Positions 51,882 to 62,657 are shown, counted from the first letter of the stretch. The stretch: 64,000 bases of DNA from Pyrus communis (GCF_963583255.1 NC_084804.1:16062723-16126722); one strand, 5' to 3'. A program made the numbers and translations. Notes: a model not told the origin generated them from the letters alone.

Positions 51882-54434
51882 GTGCCATCGGGTTTTGCAT
51901 GTGGGTGTATAATCAGGTTTTCTTTTGAATTTCAGGGGATTCAGGTTTTTATTTTTCTAGAACTTTTGTCTGCAGCTTTGGAAGACATTTGTGCTTAAGG
52001 TGAGAAACTTTGGTTGCTTGCTTTTGGGTTTTGTTGTAGAATTATTTTTTTTATTTTTTTATTTTTTAAGAGTTACATTCGTGGGAATTCATTTGGTCTT
52101 CTTTTTTCCTGCATCTGAAAAATGCCACATGATGTGAGTTTATAATTAAATATGAATATCAAAATGGGTTTTCTGTGCAAATTTTCTTTCTGATTTTATA
52201 GAACCGAAGAGGATGTTAACAATAACATTGAATGATATGCGATCTAAAGTTCTTTGGTGAGTTATTTGGTTTTCTTGCCACATGGGATTTTAATATTTTT
52301 TTTTCGTGGTTTGTGTGTGGTTCTCTGACGTGTTTTTATTTTTAATTTCAGGAAAAGTTAAGGATACGATCAAACGTTTACTGATGAATTTTCTATTTTT
52401 CTGATTGTGTGTGATTTAATTTTTTTCAAGCTTTGGGTGTACTTTTTTGATCTGCTTTGATTTTTAGTTGCAGCAAAAGTTGTTGCTCGAATTTTCTAGT
52501 TTTTATCTGCGGCTTTGCAAGCTCTTTATCAACAAGGTATATCATTTTTATTCTTTTTGCTGAATCTTTTGTTGGATGTAATCGTTTTTTGTTTTTGGTG
52601 AGTTCTTCTAATCTCGCATCTGGTACTGTATTTTTTTTTCCGACTGTATAGATTGTGTTTTGTTGAATTTTAAATGGTAGAAGCTTCTTGGGTTCAATTT
52701 AAATGTGTTGTTATCAACTATTGAATTGCTTTCGAAGCTGTTTGGCTACTCCCTTAATGCCCTTTTTCCTTTTCTTTTCAGCTTCTTCGATTTGCAGCCC
52801 CCTTCTTTTTATTCCTTTTCCAGATTTAGCTTTTTTTCCCTATTTTGTATCTTTTGGCTGATTTTGTGGATCTTGGTCAGTGTTGTGGGTATTGGTGAAT
52901 TTCTAGCATGTTTAAGCGTGCAGTTTTTGTTATAATGTATGGATTGTGTTTTGTTCAATTTTAAATCTTAGAAGCTTTTAATTTTTTTTTTTTTTAGGGT
53001 TCAATTTTAAATGGGTTGTTATCAAGCATTGAATTGCTTTTGGAGTATTCATTTGATAAGAGAGATGGGGAGGGGGGGTTCTTTTGGGTGAAACTTTTGG
53101 TCCGTGAGATTTTTAGTTAGGTTGTGTTGTGGGTTTTCGCAAATTTCTATCGTGTTTATGTGTGCATTTTTTTGTTATAGATTTGGAAGAACATAGCATT
53201 ACAGGGTGTTGAGGGTTTGCTGGCGGGGGAAAGTAGTAGCATTAAGATTTTGCAGGTGAGATATTAGGGTGAGAGAAAAACGGGACAAAGAGCATCGAAG
53301 ACACATTTGGGATTAGGGGTAGCAAAATAGGGGAAAAGAATATGACAAAGGAATGGACTCTTAATTTTTTCTTGACTAGTTTGGGATTTTGCTTGCCTTT
53401 GGGGTTGTCATTGGCGTCAAGCCATTTGATGTCAAGTGGTGTCTGTTTTTTCATAACTTTTATTACTAATTTTTATGTCATTTGCGATTTTGTGTCCTGG
53501 GATTTCTGAATTTTATCGTTCATTGTCGGTTTTTAAAACTTTTTTTGTCTTCATATGTTTGTTTAATATGTTGTGTTTATGCTGGGACACCGTTTTGCAA
53601 GTTCTGTTTCCATTTGGGACCACTACATTTTATAAGTGATGAGGGTGAGGTTTAGATACTCAAAACACTCCATTTTTTTCCAAATATGCGCGTTTGGTTC
53701 TCTTCGGTTTTAAGTGTTTAAAATTAAATGGTTATTTTGAGAAAATGGTTTATTAGTTTGTCTAATGTGTTGTGATCAGGAATTCAATTGGATTGGATAA
53801 AATGCTTTATCAAGTTACGTTATAGGGAATTTTGTGTATTATGGTCTGAGTTTTATTGCTCATCGTTTGTTCCTTTTTCTTTGTTTGCCGGTTTCTTTTG
53901 CAGGGGATCACTATAAAATTGCTTGAGGGTAAGATTTTGATAATAAAATTTGAAACGAGGCGTTACTTTTCTTTTTGGAAACTAAGTTAACAGCTCTGCA
54001 TAGATAGTTAACTGTGTTAAAATGTCTTGATAAAACCTGAACCTTTTGTTATATGTGAATGTTCATTCCTTACTACAAATATAATAGGCATAGTGGTCTA
54101 AAAAATTAAAACCCACTGACACATGACATCAGAAATTCAAACCAATTTCTACTGTTACCATTACCTTCTTTCATTCAGATCATCAGCATGTAGTTCAAAT
54201 CTAGATCAAACCTAGATGAAATTCAGGTGACATTATTTATTGTCATTTTTTAAATAATTTACATTGTTTTAGTACGTAGGTTTACAGCTTGAGCTGAAGA
54301 TCCAAGATCATTTTGGCAGAGACTTAGATATTGAAGACACTAATTTTGCTCCTTATTTTGTAGTTTAATGTCCTACTTTTTACATGTTTTATACACTTAT
54401 AACACCCGCAGCAACGCGCGGGCACTATGACTAG
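51320..54434 (+). mobile_element. Helitron-like non-autonomous element
   Basis: The 3' end has the Helitron signature: a GC hairpin (acccgc...gcgcggg, 54404-54422), about 8 bp, then CTAG (54431-54434) and a host T. The 5' end is placed near 51320 at the A/T-rich tatatactaaaacccaaac, where homology to the gene 3 upstream region is interrupted (resuming just after 54434). The exact 5' base is uncertain. The body is 3.1 kb, T-rich, with no Rep/helicase. It separates the distal upstream block of gene 2 (51185-51310) from the rest of its promoter region. Confidence 0.72.
51555..53065. repeat. Three internal direct repeats of about 130 bp in the Helitron
   Basis: Copies at about 51575-51700, 52598-52735 and 52920-53045 share ctgtatggattgtgttttgt, tcaattttaaatgttagaagc and gggttcaattttaaatg. 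The last two continue into gttatcaagcattgaattgc. A poly(T) tract lies at 51849-51880. Confidence 0.8.
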
Positions 54435-54469
54435 TATACATTAATGCGGATTAATTTTATATGGGTTGA

Positions 54470-54885
54470 GAAATCACTGATGGGGAGAAATTGCATTGAA
54501 GTCGCCTATTCCGACACTTACCATTTTGCTACATTATGGAAACAAAATGCAAGGTCACAAATTATGTTGTCTGCTCGGACGCAACAATGATGTGAGGTAC
54601 CTGCAAAGTAAGGTGAGCTGACTAATCACATAGATGATTAATTTGTATTAGGTACGGGATTAAGCATATAAAGAAGGGTGGGTGTGGATGGTTTTTGCCC
54701 TTTACAATTACTGAAGGCTTACACTATAATATTGATACTCTATGATTATACATGCTATATAAATCACTTCATGAGTTGGGATGCTGCAGTGGGAGGGGAC
54801 ATTGCATGGACAGCTCCTAGGGAAGCATATAGATCCAATCGAAATCATGTTACCTTTGGCTGTTGATTGAAGTGGATGGGATTCC
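54470..54885 (+). promoter_or_regulatory. DUF241 upstream region with distal and proximal elements, gene 2
   Basis: The distal copy gatggggagaaattgcattg (about 54479) and proximal copies tgagttgggatgctgcagtg, gggacattgcatggacag and agatccaatcgaaatcatg (54772-54850) match gene 3 almost base for base. A TATA-like ctatatatta lies at 54909-54918, about 95 bp before the ATG. Confidence 0.55.
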
Positions 54886-55009
54886 ATGTCTCCATCCTCA
54901 ACCAATACTATATATTACGCATATGCATATGGAAAGGAACTCATCAATCACAATTGTAAATTAGCTAGAAGGTCTTCTCTTCTATCTTTTCTCAAATCAC
55001 AAAGACGAA

Positions 55010-55819
55010 ATGGCATTCCACACTCGATCTAACAGCTTCCCGTCAAGGCCACACCCGATCGTTGAAGAAGTTTATGAACTTTTGTGCAGATTGAGGTCTT
55101 CTGAATCCACCTCCACATCATCATCAATCAGCCACAAGCTAAGTAACCTCAAAGACTTGCATGATTGTGTTGAGAAGTTGCTTCAGTTGCCCCTCACCTT
55201 ACAATCATTAGCCCAAGAGCAGAATGAGAAATGGACTAATGAGTTATTAGATGGCTCTATCAGACTCTTGGATGTTTGTGCCACTGTCAAGGATACCCTG
55301 TCGCAAACCAAGGAATGCGTGCAGGATCTTCAATCCATCATCAGAAGGCGGGGAGGTGAATCTGCACTTACAAGTGAGGTCACAAAATACTTGACCTCCA
55401 GGAAGATGGTGAAGAAGGCAATCCACAAGGCTATGGTAAATCTGAAGGGGATGAAAAATAGATCAGCATTCTCTTCCCCCAACAAGGACGAGGAGACAAT
55501 TGCCATCGTTAGCAAGTTGAGAGACGTTGAAGCAGTCACTCGCGAAGTATTTGAATCGCTAATGTCATTCATCTCAGGGCCAAAATCACGGTCATTGGTC
55601 TCAAAGATGATGCAGTCAAAAAGAGCGGCTTGCGAGACAGAAACAGAAGTGAATGAATTTTCACAGTTGGATGCTGCACTACACAAAAGTGCCGATAACG
55701 CGCAAAACCAGCTTGAGAAGCTAGAGTCGTGCATTCAAGATCAGGAAGAAGGGCTTGAGTGCCTATTTAGACAGTTGATCAAAATAAGAGTCTCCCTCCT
55801 TAACATCCTAAACCACTAG
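55010..55819 (+). CDS. DUF241 / BYPASS1-related protein, gene 2 (269 aa)
   Basis: An intact single-exon DUF241 gene. Residues 1-16 hold the family start MAFHTRSNSFPSRPHP. ELLCRLRSSES (23-33) precedes a Ser/Thr-rich linker (34-40), then LHDCVEKLLQLPL (50-62) and EKWTNELLDGSIRLLDVC (73-90). A basic helix RKMVKKAIHKAM (131-142), the RDVEAVTREVFESLMSFISG helix (171-190) and the acidic ETEVNEFSQLDAAL (211-224) follow. A C-terminal coiled coil, ENQL-type to NILNH (232-269), ends the protein. It lacks the GWS-type segment that genes 1 and 3 have before SLVSK, a small deletion near residue 193. No signal peptide. Function unknown; expression is plausible since the frame and promoter blocks are intact. 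Closest relatives in the window are gene 3 and psi3. Confidence 0.94.
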   Translation: MAFHTRSNSFPSRPHPIVEEVYELLCRLRSSESTSTSSSISHKLSNLKDLHDCVEKLLQLPLTLQSLAQEQNEKWTNELLDGSIRLLDVCATVKDTLSQTKECVQDLQSIIRRRGGESALTSEVTKYLTSRKMVKKAIHKAMVNLKGMKNRSAFSSPNKDEETIAIVSKLRDVEAVTREVFESLMSFISGPKSRSLVSKMMQSKRAACETETEVNEFSQLDAALHKSADNAQNQLEKLESCIQDQEEGLECLFRQLIKIRVSLLNILNH

Positions 55820-56929
55820 ATTTAGATCCTAAATTTTGTACATGAAAAGTATACTTATATGCATCACATCATTTGATATGAAATTGAGAGTCTATTGAGT
55901 AAATATCTACTTTCTCGCTATTTAAGAAACTATTACAGAACAACAATCTTTGATGATAATTTTATGGGATTTTCAGAATTGCACTAATCAAATCCAATAG
56001 AATTTTCTGATTTAACAATGATTATTAATTTTCTCTGTTTATCCATGAGTGAACTAGAACCCTATATGATTTCAAGACTGGAAATTTGACCACAGTATCA
56101 TCAAGCGGTAACAAAAATTAAAAATTAAAGAAAAAAAACATCTAAGAGAGAGCTGGACACGGCATGTGATTTTGAGCAGCAAGCAGAGTAAATATTAGAT
56201 TTCACAGCTATCAAGATTCTTGTTGTCCAAAAAGAATTATCATATTCGTTCACCAAATTTTTATTGATAAAAAATAAAAAAAAACAAAAAAACAAAATTT
56301 TCCCTCCTCAACATCCTACATCACTAGAATTAGGTTTTAAATTTTCTTACGTGAACAGTATTAAGCAACTTAACTAGCACAATTTGAAGATCGAACATTA
56401 GTCATTAAAATAAACGCTCTGGACGCGCCACAAGTGATTTGATCACCAAGTTGGGATCCCAAATACATACTTTTAGGCTTTGTACATTTATTTGCATTTC
56501 GTTACGTCTCCACAATTATAATGGCAAGAAAGTACGTCCATTTACCATTAAAATACCGTACAGCAAGAATGTTAACGTCAGTTTGAAAAACTTAATTGTA
56601 CTTGAAGTTGAACAAATTAAATTTTAGCCTACGTGTCGTGTCCTAAGTCATTATAATATTATAATGTGGAGATATAGTGATATGCGAATAAATGCATAAA
56701 ATCTAACTGCAAAGACTCGGAATCCGATTCCTGTTGTCTAGAGAAAATGATCCCTACAGCTCCTATAATACTAAACTGAAAGATTTATACCCTAAATAGT
56801 CACAACAAACACGTTTAAGTAACAATAATAGTTATGGCTACCTTAGAACATTTTTAATGGGCTCTTTAAATAAGCTATTTAGCTAAAATTTAGGGAGGAG
56901 ATGAAAAACCAACTGATGCTTCGTTTTCT
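55820..56929. other. Intergenic DNA downstream of gene 2
   Basis: Starts with the gene 2 3' UTR (acatgaaaagtatac, shared with gene 3). The remainder is AT-rich with no supported gene. Confidence 0.5.
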
Positions 56930-57730
56930 GTTGAGAGTTGATGATGTGTGGACAATTTATCCCATATCACTAAGGGATTGACTTAGCTATGGGCTTATAT
57001 ATATAGTCCTGGGCTATTTCTTATAAAGGCAATTGGTTTTATAGTGGAATCTATTTTCATCTATTAAGAGTAAATCCCACATTGATGAGATGATCGACCT
57101 TGCATGTGCTTATAAGTATGGTTGGACTACTCTCCATATTGTCAATTGGTTTTATGGTGGAACCTCAACTTTCTTTATTGTATCAAAGTAGGTTGTCCCG
57201 CATGTGAAGCCCAATAGCCATACGCGCTCCACGTCACCCTCGTTGTATTATCCACGTGTTATGTTTGAAAGTTCATTAGCATGTTGAGAGTGAATCTCAC
57301 ATTAATGAGATGAGGGATCTTGCATGTGCTTATAAGTAGTTGGGCTACTCTCCATATTGCCAATTGGTTTTGTGGTGGAACATCAACTTTCTTTATGATC
57401 ATGGTATCATAGCAAGTTGTCCCTCGTGTAAAAGCCCAAGGGGCCACACATGCATCACCCAGTTGTTGTCCACGTGTAGGCTTGAAAATCGACCACACAT
57501 GCGGGGTGTGTTGAGAGTTGATATGTGGACATTTGTCCCACATCAGTGAGGAATTGACTTAGCTAAGGGCTTAGATGGTTTTGGGCTACTTCTCATATTG
57601 TCAATTGATTTTATAGTGGAGGATCCCCAATTTCAGCATTATCTAACTTTAAAATTCTGGATATTCTTCTTCACTTATAAGTGAGAGGTTGAGGAAGTTG
57701 AGGTTTCACCATAAAACTAATTGCCAACAT
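56930..57730 (+). repeat. Cluster of dispersed repeats with a 220-bp tandem duplication
   Basis: Units contain gttgagagt(t/g), (c)ccacatcantgagg, gacttagctaagggcttag, tggttttgggctactt and tcaattgattttatagtgga. A second type at 57060-57275 and 57283-57500 is a tandem pair (cttgcatgtgcttataagta, ctactctccatattg, gtggaacatcaactttcttta). A fragment of the family in the opposite orientation is at 13437-13545. No coding capacity. Confidence 0.7.
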
Positions 57731-57869
57731 AGAAAATAGCACGATTTTTTTAAAAGTTCTTGCAAGGTCACATATTCAATTCACGTGAATGACATTTCAA
57801 TACCTAATTATTATAATTGGTTCACTTTGTGACTTAAATAACCCAAATCCCTCATCCCATTATTGCTAT

Positions 57870-58450
57870 TGCATGTAACAGGAGAAAAAAAAAATAATAA
57901 TAGGTATTGCTTTTTCTTGTGTGAGGAAAAGGTGCAACCTGAATATAAATACCATGCAGCGTCATCCTAAGGTTCAGATGCTTAGTGATTTAAAATGAGT
58001 TGATAGACAAATGATGGGGAGACATAGCATGGACATCGCCTAACTAATCTGGCAATAACCATTTTCCTACATTATAGAAACACAATGCAGCGTAAAAAAT
58101 TAATACAGATTGCAGATCTTGCCTGCTCTGTGTGCAGCAATCATATCAGGGACCTCTAAAATAAGATGAACCACTAATCACATTCATTGATCACCATAAA
58201 TTATTTTTTATTTAAATTAAGCATATAAGCAGGATGGCTAGCTAGAACGTTCCATGTGTTAGATGTTAATTAATGAATGCTTAATTACATTATAATATTG
58301 ATACTCTAAGATTATACATGTTAAATAAATCACTTCATGAGTTGGAATGCTGGAGTAGGAAGAGACATTGCATAGGCATTTCATAGCGAAACATATAGAT
58401 CCAATCTAGATCATGTTACCCTTTTGGCTGGTGATTGTAGCGGATGAGAT
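57870..58450 (+). promoter_or_regulatory. DUF241 upstream region with distal and proximal elements, gene 3
   Basis: The distal copy gatggggagacatagcatgg (about 58014) and proximal copies tgagttggaatgctggagta, gagacattgcataggcat and agatccaatctagatcatg (58339-58420) lie here. They are spaced as in gene 2. A TATA-like actatatgtg lies at about 58472-58481. Confidence 0.55.
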
Positions 58451-58585
58451 TCCTTGTCCCCTTCTTCAACCAACACTATATGTGAAGCATATGCACATGC
58501 AAAGAAACTCATCCATCACAATTGTACATTAACTACAAGGTCTTCTCTTCTATTTTCTCTCAATTTCTCAAATCACACAGAAGAA

Positions 58586-59314
58586 ATGGCTTTCCACACT
58601 CGCTCTAACAGCTTCCCCTCAAGGCCACACCCGATCGCTCAAGAAGTTGATGAACTTTTGTGCAGATTGAGGTCTTCTGAGGCCACCTCTACATCTTCAT
58701 CATCCATCAGCCAAAAGCTAAATGGTTTACAAGATTTGCAAGATTGTGTTGATAGGCTGCTTCAGTTGCCCCTCAATCAACAAGCCTTAGCCCAAGAGCA
58801 GAATGAGAAATATACTAATGATCTATTAGATGGCTCTATCATACTGTTGGATGTTTGTGCCATTGCCAAGGATGCCGTCTTGCAAACCAAGGAATGCATA
58901 TTGGATCTTCAATCAATTATACGAAGAACACGAGGAGGTGAATCTGGAGCCCTCACAAGTGACGTTAACAAATACTTAAGCTCCAGGAAGATTTTGAATA
59001 GGGCAATTCAAAAGGCTTTGAAGAATCTAAAGGGCATTAAAAACCGATCCACCTTATCTTCCCTCAACAAGGACCAAGAGACTATTGACATTGTTATTAA
59101 GTTGAGAGATGTCGAAACAGTCACCATCATGGTGCTTGAATCAGTACTGTCCTTCATCTCCGGGCCAAAGTCAAAGCCAAGCAGCTGGTCATTGGTCTCC
59201 ATGATGATGCACTTGACAAAAGTAGCTTGTAAGGAAGAAACAGAAGTAAATGAATTTGCAGAAGTGGATGCTGCACTCAAGACAAGCAAATTTGATCCCC
59301 AAAACAAAGCTTGA
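58586..59314 (+). CDS. DUF241 / BYPASS1-related protein, gene 3, C-terminally frameshifted (242 aa)
   Basis: The start MAFHTRSNSFPSRPHPIAQE equals that of gene 2, so I use ATG 58586 rather than the upstream in-frame ATG at 58454, which lies in conserved promoter sequence. The order of motifs is complete through LLDGSIILLDVC (about 82-93), SSRKILNRAIQKAL, RDVETVTIMVLESVLSFISG, SSWSLVSMMM and EVNEFAEVDAALKTSK. Near 59305 an extra A (caaaacaaagctt, against caaaaccagctt in gene 2) shifts the frame, giving a stop at 59312-59314. The family's last 35 or so codons remain visible in the next frame up to 59417, so the C-terminal coiled coil is lost. It may be a recent pseudogene or make a truncated protein; a sequencing error is also possible. 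Confidence 0.85.
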   Translation: MAFHTRSNSFPSRPHPIAQEVDELLCRLRSSEATSTSSSSISQKLNGLQDLQDCVDRLLQLPLNQQALAQEQNEKYTNDLLDGSIILLDVCAIAKDAVLQTKECILDLQSIIRRTRGGESGALTSDVNKYLSSRKILNRAIQKALKNLKGIKNRSTLSSLNKDQETIDIVIKLRDVETVTIMVLESVLSFISGPKSKPSSWSLVSMMMHLTKVACKEETEVNEFAEVDAALKTSKFDPQNKA

Positions 59315-59417
59315 AAATCTGGAGTCATGCATTCAAGATCACAAAGAACGACTTGAAAGCCTATTTAGGCAGTTGATCAAAACCAGAGTCTCATTCCCCA
59401 ACATCCTTAACCACTAG
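59315..59417 (+). pseudogene. Out-of-frame C-terminal segment of gene 3
   Basis: In the +1 frame this stretch still encodes LENLESCIQDHKERLESLF and RQLIKTRVSFPNILNH, ending at TAG 59415-59417. It matches the end of gene 2. The good conservation suggests that the frameshift is young. Confidence 0.85.
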
Positions 59418-59687
59418 AATTAGATATTAAATTTTTCACATGAAAAGTATACATGTAGATGTACATCATCTGATATCAAATTGATACAGTTTATTGAGTA
59501 AATTTTTACCTTCTCCTACTTAAATTGCCGAGCAGTGATATTCTTTGATGATAATTTCGGGGGCTTTCTGGATAGCACCAATTAAACTCGATTGAATTTT
59601 CTAAGTTAATAATAAGTAATAATTTTCTCTGTTGAAAAAATAATATTGGGACACACTAGTCATCAATGTAGTTACAAATATTAAAAA

Positions 59688-59850
59688 GGGTAATGCTACG
59701 GAGACCCAATTTTGTAAACCAAATGATGTGATTGTTGATGATTGGATTATTACTTAAGTGTTGGGTTGATTAATGTGTTTATTTCTTATTGGTGACGTAT
59801 TATTTGGTTTACAAATTTGGTTTAAAAATTTGATCTGCCTAGCAATACCC
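59688..59850. mobile_element. 163-bp Mutator-type MITE with 9-bp TSD
   Basis: Termini GGGTAATGCTA and TAGCAATACCC (one mismatch) with inner complementarity (ttttgtaaaccaaatgatg against ttatttggtttacaaa). Flanking repeats tattaaaaa at 59679-59687 and 59851-59859 are identical. Confidence 0.85.
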
Positions 59851-60240
59851 TATTAAAAATAATCATCTCAAGAAAGAGAGGTGGAAACCTACAACAAAAT
59901 GTGAAAATATGTTTATTACATCGTCATTATATCATCGTTGTTTTCTCATTATGCCATTATATCATCGTTGCTTTCTGGTTATGTCAACATTATATGATTA
60001 TTACTTAAGTGTTGATTAATGTGTTTATTTCTTATTAGTGACACTATTTGGTTTAAAAAATTGGTCTGCCCATCATTACTCTATTAAAAATAATCATCTC
60101 AAGAAAGAGAGTTGGAAACCTACAACAAAATGTGCAAAATAGGTTTATTATGTTGTCATTGTATCGTCGTTATTTTCTTATTATGTCAATGTTGTGTCGT
60201 CAGTAAAAAAAACAAAAAAGATTTAACTACCTCTCTAAAA
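59750..60240. repeat. 251-bp tandem duplication
   Basis: ttacttaagtgtt starts at 59750 and at 60001. The two copies then share ttgattaatgtgtttatttc, the MITE's right half, aataatcatctcaagaaaga and ggaaacctacaacaaaatg. The duplication postdates the MITE because both copies carry its right end. Confidence 0.88.
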
Positions 60241-60524
60241 ATAAGAATAAAAATTAACGGATAATCTCTTCTTTCTGCGTCCAAAACTATTCAAAGGGGG
60301 TCATTTTTGTAGCTATTATCACTTGGTGTAATTTTTGTAAGAGTAACATTGTATGGGTGTCATTATTGCTCATTTCCCAAAAGAAAAACAGAAAAGCTCA
60401 AAGTGAAACAAAATAAAATTTATTTATTGCCTTATGTGCCGGCCCATTTGTCCATGAAACCTCTCCTACCTACCATTAGGGTCCATTACATTATGTGTGT
60501 ATGGATACTAGATAACATACTGGA
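60241..60524. other. Intergenic DNA
   Basis: No gene. The open frame 60349-60648 runs into poly(A) and is a Lys-rich artefact. Confidence 0.6.
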
Positions 60525-60701
60525 TCAAAAAAAAAAAAAAAAAAAAAGATACATACCATCTCTCCCTCCCTCAAAAGAAAAAAAAAAAAAAAAAAAAAAA
60601 ACAAGAATGGAAAAAGAAAAACTAGAGAAGAAGCTGTTCCTCAACTAGAACAGCATATACTTGATCCCTAACTCAAAAAAAAAAAGAAAAAAAAATAAAA
60701 A

Positions 60702-60759
<58 letters not shown>

Positions 60760-60820
60760 GAGAAGAAGCTGTTCCTTAACTAGAACAGCAGACACTTGAT
60801 CACTTACAAGGTGAGGCATG
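60525..60820. repeat. Simple-sequence cluster: A-tracts, (TA)22 and a duplicated 50-mer
   Basis: A-tracts at 60529-60547 and 60578-60601, an A-rich stretch at 60675-60710 and (TA)22 at 60711-60754. The text actagagaagaagctgttcc followed by (t/c)aactagaacagca occurs before and after the A/TA tract (about 60619 and 60755). Confidence 0.9.
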
Positions 60821-60965
60821 ACCAGACGTCCTAAAATGTGAACAAAATTTATCTACAAGAATGTTTGGATCCGAATTTTATGTCTTGCCGCATTTAGGTT
60901 TAGATGACCAATTAAAGACTAAATGAGGGCTAATGGCTTTTCGTCTAGGTTAACAAAGCTCAAAC

Positions 60966-60971
60966 TTTATT
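60966..60971 (-). terminator. Polyadenylation signal of the NAC gene
   Basis: AATAAA on the minus strand, 22 bp beyond the stop codon. It is closer than is typical, so other signals further downstream may be used. Confidence 0.4.
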
Positions 60972-60993
60972 TTATCCTAACACATTGAAGCAA

Positions 60994-62573
60994 CTAGAAG
61001 TTGAGAATGTTGGCCAAAGGGGTCAAGTTTTGAAGCCAAGGGCTACTCATTTGGGTCCAAACTGTGTCTTGGGTCCAGTCCATGCTAAATTTAGGCACTT
61101 GGAGTTCTGGTAAATTGTATATGGGATGAGGAGACCCTTTAATCTCCATTGCATTCTCACCCTTTTGCTCTTGTGCTACCACTAGAGTTGCATCTTCCAC
61201 TTCTTGCTTGAATACTACATGCTTTGTGGGAATTTGTGGCGTCAGAGCTTCCTGTATTGCTTGGCTGCCAAATGAGATGGTCTCCATGGATGTTGGAGGA
61301 GATGATGAGTTAGGGGAAGCATGAAATTCCTTTATCTGATTTTCCTCCATTGCTGCCCTTTGCTCTAGCACTTTCAAGGATGTTGCCTTTCTATATATCT
61401 TGCATAGTACAATATCCTGAGTTTACAAATAGAAAAAGAGAGAGTTTCATTAGATTGCTATCCAAGAATTGACCTATGAAACTACGTAATCAAGATTCCT
61501 TAAATGTGAAGGTGAAATTATCAATTTGGTTTTGAGCACTGTAAATGATTAGTAATTGAGACTCGGATTATATATGAGGTTGCAAGTTTCACTCAGTTAA
61601 AAGTGGCCAAATTTCTTAAGTGCATATTATTTGTTGCGTCACTTTTACCACAATTGTAATTTTTCATAAAATACAGACTCACAAAATATTCGCTGAGCAA
61701 AAACACTCAATGATTGAGAAAATAAATACATATAAACTTTTTTTGTAGTTTGCATGAAAACTACAAAAGGACTTTTTTTTTTCTTTTTTTTTTTTTCCAA
61801 ATTTAAGTGAATGGAGATAGAAGGATTAAGACACTTCTATGCTTGGAGACTCCTTGATAAACACCAATGAACAAGGAATTACAAGACTTAGTTAGAAGAC
61901 TTTCTAACTCCCCCTAAAGCATGTTCAAACTTCGGAAAAGATAGCGAGAAAATTAACAGGTATTAGATACTCGATTAAAAAAATTAAGTGGCATTAACAA
62001 GTAATTACCTTGAGATACTGGCAGTTATCAGGCAAACGATACTCATTCATGACCCAATCAGTCTTGCTTCCTCTTGGGGCTCTCCCTTTGTAAAAAACAA
62101 GTGTCTTTCTCAACCCTATGATCCTCTTTGGCTCCGAGAGGCTCACGATCTTGCGGTCAGAGCCGGTGGCTTTCCAAAACCCAGTTTCAGTGGTTCTGTT
62201 AGGCCTTCCTCCACTGCCATGCTTCCTGTCCCTTGGCACAAAAAAATACCACTCCCTTTCTCCGATCTTTGACAACCCTGTATAAGATAATTAGCACCCA
62301 TTAATTAATTACACATCACAACCATGCCCTGATCAATAAAATTCAGACAGTATATATGCATGAGCAAAAATGTTTGTACGTACCAGGCAAGTCCCAAGGG
62401 TCATGATGGTAGATATTGAGGAATCCAATTATGTCAAAACGCAACCTTTTGCCAAAAACCATGTTTTTAAGGTAGAATTCAAGAAGTTCTTCTTCTGTTG
62501 GATGGAACCGAAATCCCGGAAGTTCGAATTCCGGAGTCATTTCATGATCAGGATTTATGGTGTTGGCTGCCAT
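60994..62573 (-). CDS. NAC domain transcription factor, three exons, 293 aa
   Basis: Minus-strand exons: 62573-62384, 62277-62009 and 61416-60994. Junctions are canonical (CCTG|GTACGT, TACAG|GGTTG, AAG|GTAATT, CTCAG|GATATT), the classic NAC layout. They give one open frame of 293 codons plus stop. The NAC DNA-binding domain occupies about residues 15-165: subdomain [20 protein letters not shown] (18-36), B DPWDLPG (57-63), [14 protein letters not shown] (69-81) and [12 protein letters not shown] (97-108), [18 protein letters not shown] then [11 protein letters not shown] (114-145), [11 protein letters not shown]. The C-terminal half is Ser/Pro/Gln-rich and acidic and ends with a Trp-rich segment, as in activation regions. 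It would bind CACG-core promoters in the nucleus as a dimer. By memory the domain resembles the NAC22/NAC35/NAC94 group; orthology is untested. No membrane segment. Confidence 0.93.
62010..62276 (-). other. NAC subdomains C-D on exon 2
   Basis: The 269-bp second exon encodes the core of the DNA-binding surface (WKATG loop) and most dimer and backbone contacts. All hallmark residues are present, with no stop or frameshift. Confidence 0.85.
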
Positions 62574-62657
62574 TGGAGATGCAACTAGTGTGAATTAGAG
62601 ACTGTAATTCAGAGAATGAATGTTTAGTGCACTGAAGACATACACACTTTTACAGAA

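Noticed and set aside
51813..52935. Phe-rich ORFs in the T-rich region
   Set aside because: Low-complexity translations of T-tracts inside the Helitron-like element.
58454..58585. Upstream ATG extending gene 3 by 44 codons
   Set aside because: The stretch is conserved promoter/leader sequence shared with gene 2, where it is not open; family members start at MAFHTRS.
60349..60648. 99-codon Lys-rich ORF
   Set aside because: Formed by poly(A) tracts.
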